Shown here piece by piece: positions 45,721-53,782 of a DNA stretch of 64,000 nt. This DNA is from Lachnospiraceae bacterium. Lineage in GTDB: Bacteria; Bacillota; Clostridia; Lachnospirales; Lachnospiraceae. The DNA lies in NCBI GenBank assembly GCA_022767285.1, contig JALENY010000039.1:1-64000 (forward strand), given 5' to 3'. The notes under the pieces were generated by a model, which was given only the letters and a program-made list of their open reading frames with translations, did not search any database and was not told the origin of the DNA. The translations under genes were made by a program, and so were the position numbers. Position 1 is the first letter of the stretch. Each line of letters opens with the position of its first letter.

Positions 45721-47534
45721 CTCTGTTCTCCCCTGTATGAAAGCACCAGACCGGTTGCCACTGCATTTCTCGGTCCCTCGCTTCCGCGGATATTTCCGCG
45801 TCCGCAGACGATCCGATAATTTGCAAACTGTTCCATCAGCATCTCGGGAATCTCAAAGTCTTCCGCTGAGCCGCCTACCAGTACCACATTGGAAATATTT
45901 TTTAAATCATGATCCGGCGCAACCTTTTTCAGGGCACGAAATGCATTTGTGATAAATACTTTCCGTTTTGCGTCCCGGCGCACCTGAACTATTTTTTCCA
46001 TTGGAATATCTTCTTCCAGACGAATTAATCCGCTTTCCGCAAGCAGCACGACTCTCCCGTAAAATCTGGGATCTATGGATTCATCCACAAAAGTCATTTG
46101 CCCGTTTTCCATACGCATGTGGAACAGACTTTCCACCTTTGCCAGAGGATACTTCTTGATCTGCTCAGCCGTGTGCCGGTCTGCCAGTCCAAGCTCCGTC
46201 TGAATCAGCATGGAAACCAGTTCACCGGCACCAGCCTGATGAGTCATAATAACCTGACCCCGCTCATTGATCACAGCCGCATCGGTGGAACCGCCTCCCA
46301 TATCTAAAATAGCAAGAGGCAATTTTGTTCCCGGAGTTGTCAGCGCCCCGAGACTGGCCATAACCGCCTCTACACCGGCCACTACAACTTCCGTATTCAG
46401 GTCTGCCCGCAGTTTTTCCGCAATCTTCTGCATCGGCAGCTGCTGTGTCTTTACCATGGCAGCGATACCAACCGCCTTTTCCAGGCAGGTTTCACCTGCC
46501 AGTGCCCCGGATATCAATACCGGTGCCAGCGTGTCCACGGCAAGAATATCCGTGATACGGATCTCACCATGCTGTTCTTTGCTGATGCTGCTCATACCCT
46601 GTTTGATCCTTGCAAGCATATTGCCTACATTGGTATTAACCTGGCCGGTAATGTCATGGATATTCCCTGCATCGGCTACCGCCTGCATGATCTTTTCAGC
46701 ACCTTCGTCCAGATTAATTTTTGTATTTTTGGATGCTTCCAGATATATTTCTCCTGCCGGAAGCACATTTTCACGGATATTTCCGTTTGGTGTCTTAATA
46801 ACCACCGCGCTCCGTTTACCGATCAGGCTCTTCGCAATGGGAGTCACCGCTTTTGTCTCGTCCGCATCCAACTGCAGAAGGGTGGCAATCCCGTAAGGGT
46901 TGGATAACATGCGGATGGTCTGCCCGGCCAACGCCACTTCAATGGCAGCCAGCTGTCCGTCCGGCACTTTATCAATATATGCCACTTCATCAATAATCGG
47001 TATTTTTTTCTCCAGACGATTGTAAACCAAAACGGCTTCATCCGCCTGTAAGATCACACCTTCAATATCCAGGTGCCCCGCAGCCTGATTTATAGCGGAA
47101 GCCACCTTTTCATATGAATACTGCTTTGGTACAACGAAAATATAAGGTGTTCCGGGAACGGCTCTGCCAATATTCTTTATTGACAGAAGTTCGCCCACAG
47201 CCTGTCCCGCACCGGCCGGAGTGGACGGATTATGCCCGATCATGGAAGAATCCGTGATAACAGTCTCCGTCAGAGTCTCCATCGCTGTATCGCCGATAAC
47301 CGGTGCCGCTTCATTTAAGCGTACCAGCCGGATTTCGGATACATCACGGCCGATTTTACTCATAGCAAGCTTCAGGGCTGCTTTTATCCCGTGAATGTTT
47401 GCAACCGTACCCTTAGTCCCGGTGGTCGTTCTGGACGCACTGGTCAGGAAGCGGATCCGACCGTCATCGGTACGTTCGCCGATACAAACTTCCGTTGTGG
47501 AATTGCCGATATCTACACCTGCAACTAATTTCAA
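45717..47534 (-). CDS. pduG: Diol/glycerol dehydratase reactivase large subunit
   Basis: ATPase subunit of the reactivase with an actin/Hsp70-like fold. The nucleotide-binding loops VAGVDIGNSTTEVCIG at the start and LPLAILDMGGGSTDAAVI later are clear; NVVLVGGSAEDFEIPEM is near the C-terminus. 605 residues, as usual. It overlaps pduE and pduH by 4 bases each. Confidence 0.95.
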   Translation of the reverse strand: MKLVAGVDIGNSTTEVCIGERTDDGRIRFLTSASRTTTGTKGTVANIHGIKAALKLAMSKIGRDVSEIRLVRLNEAAPVIGDTAMETLTETVITDSSMIGHNPSTPAGAGQAVGELLSIKNIGRAVPGTPYIFVVPKQYSYEKVASAINQAAGHLDIEGVILQADEAVLVYNRLEKKIPIIDEVAYIDKVPDGQLAAIEVALAGQTIRMLSNPYGIATLLQLDADETKAVTPIAKSLIGKRSAVVIKTPNGNIRENVLPAGEIYLEASKNTKINLDEGAEKIMQAVADAGNIHDITGQVNTNVGNMLARIKQGMSSISKEQHGEIRITDILAVDTLAPVLISGALAGETCLEKAVGIAAMVKTQQLPMQKIAEKLRADLNTEVVVAGVEAVMASLGALTTPGTKLPLAILDMGGGSTDAAVINERGQVIMTHQAGAGELVSMLIQTELGLADRHTAEQIKKYPLAKVESLFHMRMENGQMTFVDESIDPRFYGRVVLLAESGLIRLEEDIPMEKIVQVRRDAKRKVFITNAFRALKKVAPDHDLKNISNVVLVGGSAEDFEIPEMLMEQFANYRIVCGRGNIRGSEGPRNAVATGLVLSYRGEQR

Positions 47535-47923
47535 AGCAGAATTCCTCTCTTTTCATATACTTCTGCAGCTTCCATCACCAGTTTGGCACAGTTTTTTGCA
47601 CCATACTTTTCCAGGAGCTCTTTTGCCATCATAACCAGTTCCAGTTTTGTGGAACGATTAGGACGAAGTTTGTCGTACATCTTCAAAATCACATCGTCCG
47701 GAACATCTACAAGCTCGGATGCACGTTCAAAGTTCTTCTCCATGGGATCATTGCCAGCCTCTTTTGCCACCTGACCCTGAGCACGAAGCATCTCCTTGGA
47801 GATTTTGATATCATCCGGACCAATGTGGTCTTTCAGAATCTCATCCAGCGTAATATCCGTCAGTTTTTTGCCTGTTTTTGATGTTATCTTATCTTTTTCG
47901 TATTCGCCTAATGGGTAACGCAT
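47531..47923 (-). CDS. pduE: B12-dependent diol/glycerol dehydratase small subunit
   Basis: Gamma subunit of the (alpha-beta-gamma)2 dehydratase. 130 residues; typical features are YPLGEYEKDKITSKTGKKL near the N-terminus and FERASELVDVPDD-LKMYDKLRPNRST later. It is somewhat shorter than Enterobacteriaceae PduE (about 170), which has an extra N-terminal tail. It begins directly after the pduD stop. Confidence 0.92.
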   Translation of the reverse strand: MRYPLGEYEKDKITSKTGKKLTDITLDEILKDHIGPDDIKISKEMLRAQGQVAKEAGNDPMEKNFERASELVDVPDDVILKMYDKLRPNRSTKLELVMMAKELLEKYGAKNCAKLVMEAAEVYEKRGILL

Positions 47924-48595
47924 TTATTTATCCTCCCATTCAATTATTCCAAGAGCCGGGTCAAGCTGTTCGGTCTCTGCTATGTGCATGATCGCTGCCT
48001 TGACCTGATACTTCGGCCGTGACATGGGGTCATTGGTACATGGTACCGGAATTACCTGCTCACCTTTGACGTATTTTGCCGCATTCTGACCGATTTTGCG
48101 ATATGTTTCCAGGTCCATCAGCGGTGCCTGCGGGAACAGCTCAAGGTTGGACAGCGGATACAGATCTTTCTGATGAATCACTGTCGTTCCCTTGGACTGA
48201 ATACCGATTCCGATACCGGAACCGGAGGTCTTTGCGGCTTCCAGCGCCATGAAGCAAACATCGGAAGTATCCAGGATCTTAACGACACGGGATACCATGC
48301 CCTCTTCCTCGATACCGGCTTTTACATTCTTAAGAACATCATCCAGCGGAATACCGCTGATCGTCTTTTTGATCTCTCTCTGGAAAGCGGCGCCTACACC
48401 GATCACAACTTCTTTCGGATCGGTGCCCTTTTTTGCTCTCGGGTAGCCGGAATAATCGGTTTTTTTCTCATTAATGCGGTCTCTGCCAGCCATGGAAGGA
48501 ACCTTGGATGTAGGTGTTACCGGTTCAGAGCGATCCCTCATCTGACGGAGAACAGCTTCCGTAATCTGTCTTATTAATTCTTCATTAATCTGCAT
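47924..48595 (-). CDS. pduD: B12-dependent diol/glycerol dehydratase medium subunit
   Basis: Beta subunit that holds the nucleotide-loop side of cobalamin. 223 residues; motifs [38 protein letters not shown] and [18 protein letters not shown] are typical. Residues 1-60 resemble the N-terminal tail that, in Pdu organisms, targets the enzyme to the microcompartment (helix [18 protein letters not shown]), although no shell genes lie in this window. AGGAGG and a strong hairpin precede the ATG. Confidence 0.93.
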   Translation of the reverse strand: MQINEELIRQITEAVLRQMRDRSEPVTPTSKVPSMAGRDRINEKKTDYSGYPRAKKGTDPKEVVIGVGAAFQREIKKTISGIPLDDVLKNVKAGIEEEGMVSRVVKILDTSDVCFMALEAAKTSGSGIGIGIQSKGTTVIHQKDLYPLSNLELFPQAPLMDLETYRKIGQNAAKYVKGEQVIPVPCTNDPMSRPKYQVKAAIMHIAETEQLDPALGIIEWEDK

Positions 48596-48608
48596 AATTT
48601 CCTCCTGC

Positions 48609-48625
48609 GCCGCATTTCATGCGGC
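48609..48625 (-). other. Hairpins between pduC and pduD
   Basis: GCCGCAT-GAA-ATGCGGC, a 7-bp stem with a 3-base loop, sits two bases before the AGGAGG of pduD. A second stem (GGTGAAA...TTTCACC, 48641-48669) covers the pduC stop codon. Neither has a T-run. They may protect the pduC message or tune pduD translation. Confidence 0.6.
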
Positions 48626-48668
48626 ATAAATTCTGGTATGGGTGAAAGGGACTTTCGACCTTTTTCAC

Positions 48669-50333
48669 CTAAATATCTTTCGGATTGATGATATGCGGAA
48701 TCTTCTTGATTTCTTCCCAGCGCTCGCCTTCAACGCGATAGCCTGTACCAGGTCCCATATAGTCGTTCGGTGTGTTGACACCGGATAAAACGTGGAAGTT
48801 GCGATCCAAAATGGCGGATGTCTGCATATAGTCACCGATCACGCGCTGTTTCAGCATGTTCAGAACGCTCTGTGCCACATCCTGAAAACCGGTCTCAGCC
48901 AGTGCTCTTACAATGTCAACACCGGTAATACCTCTCTTCAGCACATCCTCTGCTGCCATAAGATCGGCCGTAACATCACGGGGAAGCGTATCTTTGCTTC
49001 CATGTGCATAGGTGACTGCTTCTACCTGTTCGTCGGAAACCGGTGTCAGTCCAAGATGCCGGAACACAGCCTGTACTGCTTTTCCTGCCTTGCTGCGGAC
49101 ACGAATCACTTCTTCTTCCGTGACAGGACGAAGACCGCCGTCCACCTGCATATCCCTCTGCAGTACATTGTAATCATCAAAATCTTCCGCATCAAAGTTT
49201 GAACCGGCAAACATATTATCGTAATTGGGTTCTGCCGCATATCCGGAGAAAATGAAATCCGTTCCGGGAAGGAACTGAAGCATGGTTCTCGCCGTACGGC
49301 GCATATCAGAATTGGAGAAACTCTGGTCGTTGGAGGATGCACATTCCAGTCCGAGCAGCGCTGCCACAAGGTTCTCTGCGATGACCTCGCGGATACCTCC
49401 CGGCACTGCACCCGTAACGCCGATACAGCTTACGGAACCGTTCTGAATACCCTGACTGCCTGCGCCTTTGGTGGCAAACAGACAACGGCACTCCAGATAC
49501 AGCATGGATTTTTTCTCACTGCTTCCCATCAGCACTTCAGAACCGGAGCCGGAAGTAAATCTTACTTTCAGGCCTCGTGAAGCATAAGCGGAATTAAGGA
49601 AAGCTTTGGAGTATGGTGTGTCGTCTCCATCTATAAATACTTTTTCCGTGCCATATACGGAAAGTGTCTCAGCATATGTAGTAAGGCCGCGGATTCCGAG
49701 TTCCAGCTCTGTGGCTTCCTCCGCGGAACACTGTGTCAATACACCCGGGCGGCCTACCTGGGAGCCAATCAGAAGGGCGATCGAACTAAGCGGTGCATAT
49801 CGGGCAACACCCATGGTGGTCTCTTCCTCAGCAAAGCCACGAAGAGCACCTTCTGCCGCATCCGCCGCGATCTGCACCGGGTCATCCTTCAGGTTTGTGA
49901 TATGAGCCTGATTGCCCGGTATTTTTCTGGCACGCATCTTCTGCATACCCATCATCAGTTCTACAACATTCAGATGGTTCATAACTTCCGCCATCTTCGC
50001 CGGTGTGATTCCGGTGATCAGTTCCAGGATTTCTTTTCTGGGAACATGAATATCCACAATCATTTTTGCGATATCCAGGGACGGAACAGCCATAGACTTC
50101 TCGGCCCGCTCGATATTGATGGCGTAGTCGGCGATAAACTGATCGATAAAGTCAAACTCCGCTCTTGCTTTACCATCCAGCTCGACAATCTTTCCATTCT
50201 GCACTTTGACAGATGGTTCCGGATCATACGGGCTGTGCATGGACACAAAACCCATCTCCGGCCATTCATTGATGTAACCGTCCTTGTTAACCGGACGCTG
50301 ATCCAGTGTTTCAATACGTTTTGATCTTCTCAT
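48669..50333 (-). CDS. pduC: B12-dependent diol/glycerol dehydratase large subunit
   Basis: Catalytic alpha subunit, a TIM barrel in which adenosylcobalamin converts propane-1,2-diol to propionaldehyde or glycerol to 3-hydroxypropionaldehyde. The ATG at 50331-50333 (MRRSKRIETLDQRPVNKDGY) with GGAGC upstream gives 554 residues, the exact usual length; the frame is open 7 codons further. Substrate-site stretches such as QAHITNLKDDPVQIAADAAEGA, FTSGSGSEVLMG and SNDQSFSNSDMRRTA are intact. Diol versus glycerol preference cannot be decided by eye. First gene of pduCDEGH-adenosyltransferase. Confidence 0.95.
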   Translation of the reverse strand: MRRSKRIETLDQRPVNKDGYINEWPEMGFVSMHSPYDPEPSVKVQNGKIVELDGKARAEFDFIDQFIADYAINIERAEKSMAVPSLDIAKMIVDIHVPRKEILELITGITPAKMAEVMNHLNVVELMMGMQKMRARKIPGNQAHITNLKDDPVQIAADAAEGALRGFAEEETTMGVARYAPLSSIALLIGSQVGRPGVLTQCSAEEATELELGIRGLTTYAETLSVYGTEKVFIDGDDTPYSKAFLNSAYASRGLKVRFTSGSGSEVLMGSSEKKSMLYLECRCLFATKGAGSQGIQNGSVSCIGVTGAVPGGIREVIAENLVAALLGLECASSNDQSFSNSDMRRTARTMLQFLPGTDFIFSGYAAEPNYDNMFAGSNFDAEDFDDYNVLQRDMQVDGGLRPVTEEEVIRVRSKAGKAVQAVFRHLGLTPVSDEQVEAVTYAHGSKDTLPRDVTADLMAAEDVLKRGITGVDIVRALAETGFQDVAQSVLNMLKQRVIGDYMQTSAILDRNFHVLSGVNTPNDYMGPGTGYRVEGERWEEIKKIPHIINPKDI

Positions 50334-50392
50334 GATTATGCTCCTTATAAACAATTAAATTAAGGCAGACCCCATAATTCATTCTTGATATT

Positions 50393-50421
50393 ATGATAGC
50401 ACAAATCCCAAATAATATCAA
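50393..50421 (-). promoter_or_regulatory. Promoter of the diol dehydratase operon
   Basis: TTGATA (50416-50421), 17-base spacer, TATCAT (50393-50398) with a TG one base before the -10 (extended type). Transcription would start about 55 bases before pduC. I see no cobalamin riboswitch in this short leader. Confidence 0.75.
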
Positions 50422-50445
50422 TCGTTAATTCATAAATTCGCTCAA

Positions 50446-50487
50446 AAAACCACATCAAAAACCCTAGAAAAACCACACAAAACCACA
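50446..50487. repeat. Three AAAACCACA repeats upstream of the pdu promoter
   Basis: Direct repeats at 50446-50454, 50469-50477 and 50479-50487 (plus-strand reading), 23 and 10 bases apart, i.e. on about the same DNA face. They end about 25 bases upstream of the -35, the position of activator sites. No regulator gene for them is in the window. Confidence 0.55.
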
Positions 50488-50585
50488 TGCCAAAATACAA
50501 AATTATCGAACAGAGAGCTGTCTCTTTGAAGCAAAAACAGCATAAAAAACGCGGAAAAATGAAAAGGCTTATTAAAGTACGGCAA

Positions 50586-50629
50586 AAAAGAGAGAAGATA
50601 TCCCCACATCCAGGGGCCTTCTCTCTTTT
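50586..50629 (-). terminator. Terminator after the lamin-tail protein gene
   Basis: Twelve-base-pair stem AAAAGAGAGAAG/CTTCTCTCTTTT with an inner CCCC/GGGG pairing; on the minus strand it runs into T6. It lies 60-100 bases past the stop at 50692. Confidence 0.85.
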
Positions 50630-50691
50630 GGCAAAAAGCGAGGGAGCCTCGCTCCGCAGCTGACAAATCAGTTATTTTTCTTCTATCTGCG

Positions 50692-53526
50692 TCAGAACCA
50701 CTTTTTAATTGCTTCTATAATCTTGCCGTAGTAGTCCTTCACAGCTTGTGTGATCTTTTTAATGATATTGCTGATCACTGGCGGTTTCACCGGTTCTTCC
50801 GGTTCTTCCGGCTCTTCCGGTGCTTCTACCAGACTGTTCTCAGCTTTGGTGAGTGCCTGCACGGCTGCGTTCACATCGTCCTGAGTCGCATTCTCATCTT
50901 TCATTACTCTCTCGGCTTCTGCTTTTGCATCTGCCAGTACCTTCCAGCTTTCTGCGGTGTAGTCTTCCTCTTTCAGAGAGTCTGCTCTGGCGATTGCTGC
51001 TTTCAGCACGCTCTTGTCCACCGGATCCGGCTGGGTGGGCTCTTTCTTCACCAGTTTACCCCGTGCTTCGGTCAGCGCTGACAGTGCATCGTCTACCTCA
51101 TCCTGTGCAGCGTTTTTGTTTGCGAGTACTGCTTTCGCATTGCTCAGGGCTTCCTGGAATTCGTTCCAGCTGTCTTCTGTGTAGTCATCCTCATTCAGTT
51201 CTGATGCAGCGTCTACTGCCTCCTGAAGCTTGCCGGTATCGGCCGGTTCTTCCGGAGTCGGAACATCCGTCGCACTTCCATCAATCGTATAAGCGGCAAC
51301 CGTTCCTGACACCTCGCAGGCTGCCAGCAACATCGGTTTGCCCGATTCCGTATGGTTTGATGAGATAAATGCCAGCCCTTCCGGTGACACATCATTGACA
51401 ATTTCACCGGAAAAATCACGGGTATTGATATAATTTACATAAGAAGAGGAAGCCGGATCGGTTACATCAAATACCATAATTCCGCCGATTCGTTCCAGTG
51501 CCACAAAGGCATAATAGCCGTTTCCGATTCGATTTACCGTCACAGATTCCGGTTCGGGACCTTTTTTAGGGCTTCGGCTGTCCACACTGATATCATCATT
51601 GGAGCAGTTAAACCAGTTCGGAAGATACTGTGCTGTCACGCTCTCAAACAGCGATCCACTGTCATATACCAGTTCCATCGTATCTGCGTTATAGATACTA
51701 AAGGAACGGCCTCCAAACAGATACTCCGTCTCATCGTCAAGACCCGCTGTCACATTTTTGTCAAGCGCACGTACTTTTTTCACCGTGTTTTCTTCTGTAT
51801 CTGTAAGTGTCACTTTTGCTTCATTGAGAAACTCTCCCCACTCTCTGGCATCACCCTCATTGGCTGTAGCCAGATAAGTTGTCCCGTTTATCTCAAAAGC
51901 ACTGATTCCATCCGGCATACGCACGCCTGCCGCATTTGCATAAGTTGCAGGTGCATAAACACCGTCTTCCACCAGGTCGACCTCCACCTGACTGTAATCC
52001 TGAAATCCCAGACTGTAGATTCCGGTAAACTCTGCCATATCAATATCAAATATTGCAATGGCATTTGCTTCCTGCAGGGAGACATAAGCTTTCGTTTCAT
52101 CACCATTTAATGCAATATACTCCGGCTCCAGATCTTCTGCAGCAGACAAAATCTGTCCGTTTACTTTGTTAAAAAGGATCCCCTGGTCAGACAGTGTCTG
52201 TGAATCAAATTTTTCGAACCCAACTGTCTTTCCTTCACCGGTCTGTGTGTTTATCAGTGTGATACTTCCCTCCGGATCCACGCATTCGTCTCCATAGCCA
52301 TTTCTCGGTTCGCCTTCATTTGCCGTTAAGATCCATTTCCCGGATTTTGACACTTTTACCATATCCGGCTGAACTCCGGTTTCATAGTCGGCGATCAGGT
52401 TTCCGTCATAATCCAGTACTGCGACTCTTCCGTTCGCAGCATAATCCGCATCCTGCAGTGCGATCACCACACGATCATAGACTGTATCGATATCAACACT
52501 TGTCATATCTCCGTAGGAAAAGCCATCAATCAGATCTTTTACCGGTATTTCCGAAGCATTCCCCAGGCTCCCGTCTGCATTCACCGGAATCACGTTCAGA
52601 ACACCGGCCTGGCCGTTCACTACATATGCTTTTCTGTTATCTGCATTGTAAGCGACGATTTCTGCCACGCCGCCGTCTGCATTTGCCTCTCCTATGGTGA
52701 TTCCGCCGGTTTTTTCCAGTACAAGGGCTGCCTCATCGGAAAAACTTACATTTCGGTATGTATCTGCCGGCGGCACTTCCTCTTCGTCGGTTCCGCTTTC
52801 ATCTGATTTACCGTGCGGTCCCAAGTCCTTTTCTACTTCCTTGCTGTAGTCGATGCTCTCCGCATCCAGAGCATTGTCATCCGTGTCGGAAAACCCGATC
52901 CTGCGCACGGACTTTTTCTTGGACTGGATCGCAGCGACACCATTCTCATAGACAGGCGGCATCTGCGTATCTTTTTCATCGTTTCCCTGTACAGCCAGAA
53001 CATCCACATAACCGTCCGGTCGATTTTCATCTGTGACTGCACCTGAAAATTCTTCTGTCAACACAGTATCATCGCTGAGCAATGCCACAGAAACTCCTTT
53101 GTTATGCAACGGAATATCCCACTCCTGATCTCCCTCCGGTACCGCATATGTGCCTGCGGCATTTCCGCAGCGGATCAGATAATAGTCTTTTGCCGGAATC
53201 GTCCCGGTCAGTTCCAGATAGGCCCACGCATCGGCCTGATCTCCATCCGCACTGGAACGGTACGCCAGCTTCCATCCGCTTAAATCAACATCCTGTTCCG
53301 TCTGGTTGTACAGCTCAATAAAACTGTGACTGGCTGAACCGTCATTTTTCCCTCCGTAAACCTGATTGACAATAACATGAGGAATTGTCACATCATATAT
53401 GCCTTCCGGCGTATACGGGACTCCGTTTTTTCCAGTTTCCGATCCGTAAACAACAGACGGCATAATTGAAACTGCCATTGCCAGAACCAGCCCAAGCAGG
53501 GTGATCCTTCTTTGCTTTCTTTTCAT
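50692..53526 (-). CDS. Exported lamin-tail / choice-of-anchor I protein with FIVAR repeats
   Basis: 944-residue exported protein of unknown function. Signal peptide 1-29 (ends VYGSE). A lamin-tail domain lies at about 40-115 (HVIVNQVYGG, HSFIELYNQTEQDVDLSGWKL). Residues about 230-750 are a beta-propeller-like choice-of-anchor I domain (VAVLDYDGNLIADYETGVQPDMV; TLINTQTGEGKTVGF; FMALERIGGIMVFDVTDP-like), related to alkaline phosphatase/phytase-like proteins. Two FIVAR helical repeats (about 785-910) precede a short amphipathic tail. Start: AGGAGG nine bases before the ATG at 53524-53526. No LPXTG or membrane anchor. It is a single gene with its own terminator. Confidence 0.82.
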   Translation of the reverse strand: MKRKQRRITLLGLVLAMAVSIMPSVVYGSETGKNGVPYTPEGIYDVTIPHVIVNQVYGGKNDGSASHSFIELYNQTEQDVDLSGWKLAYRSSADGDQADAWAYLELTGTIPAKDYYLIRCGNAAGTYAVPEGDQEWDIPLHNKGVSVALLSDDTVLTEEFSGAVTDENRPDGYVDVLAVQGNDEKDTQMPPVYENGVAAIQSKKKSVRRIGFSDTDDNALDAESIDYSKEVEKDLGPHGKSDESGTDEEEVPPADTYRNVSFSDEAALVLEKTGGITIGEANADGGVAEIVAYNADNRKAYVVNGQAGVLNVIPVNADGSLGNASEIPVKDLIDGFSYGDMTSVDIDTVYDRVVIALQDADYAANGRVAVLDYDGNLIADYETGVQPDMVKVSKSGKWILTANEGEPRNGYGDECVDPEGSITLINTQTGEGKTVGFEKFDSQTLSDQGILFNKVNGQILSAAEDLEPEYIALNGDETKAYVSLQEANAIAIFDIDMAEFTGIYSLGFQDYSQVEVDLVEDGVYAPATYANAAGVRMPDGISAFEINGTTYLATANEGDAREWGEFLNEAKVTLTDTEENTVKKVRALDKNVTAGLDDETEYLFGGRSFSIYNADTMELVYDSGSLFESVTAQYLPNWFNCSNDDISVDSRSPKKGPEPESVTVNRIGNGYYAFVALERIGGIMVFDVTDPASSSYVNYINTRDFSGEIVNDVSPEGLAFISSNHTESGKPMLLAACEVSGTVAAYTIDGSATDVPTPEEPADTGKLQEAVDAASELNEDDYTEDSWNEFQEALSNAKAVLANKNAAQDEVDDALSALTEARGKLVKKEPTQPDPVDKSVLKAAIARADSLKEEDYTAESWKVLADAKAEAERVMKDENATQDDVNAAVQALTKAENSLVEAPEEPEEPEEPVKPPVISNIIKKITQAVKDYYGKIIEAIKKWF

Positions 53527-53689
53527 AATCTTTTTCCTCCTGGTATTTTCTTTCTCGATCGGCTGCGAATTCCAAACCGTATATGGTACCAGCCGTCCGG
53601 ATTCGCAGTTCCCGCTACTTAGCATACCGTAAAAAAGCCCACGCATCATCAAATCCAGATTCAGATTATGTTAAAAAAGGGTAAAGCAG

Positions 53690-53731
53690 AAAAAGCCAGC
53701 AAGAAAACCCGGTTCGGTTTATCTTGCTGAC
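53690..53731 (-). terminator. Terminator of nrdD
   Basis: Stem GTCAGCAAGA/TCTTGCTGGC (one G-U) with a 17-base loop that can itself pair (AAACCGAACCGGGTTT), then T5 on the minus strand. It lies about 50-90 bases past the nrdD stop, and no nrdG follows before it. Confidence 0.85.
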
Positions 53732-53782
53732 TTTCAATGGTCAAATGATTCTTTTCATGTATTTCTTTTTCTGAATCGCTTC

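Noticed and set aside
50334-50585. Possible cobalamin riboswitch before pduC.
   Set aside because: The leader after the promoter is only about 55 bases and contains no B12-box-like sequence.
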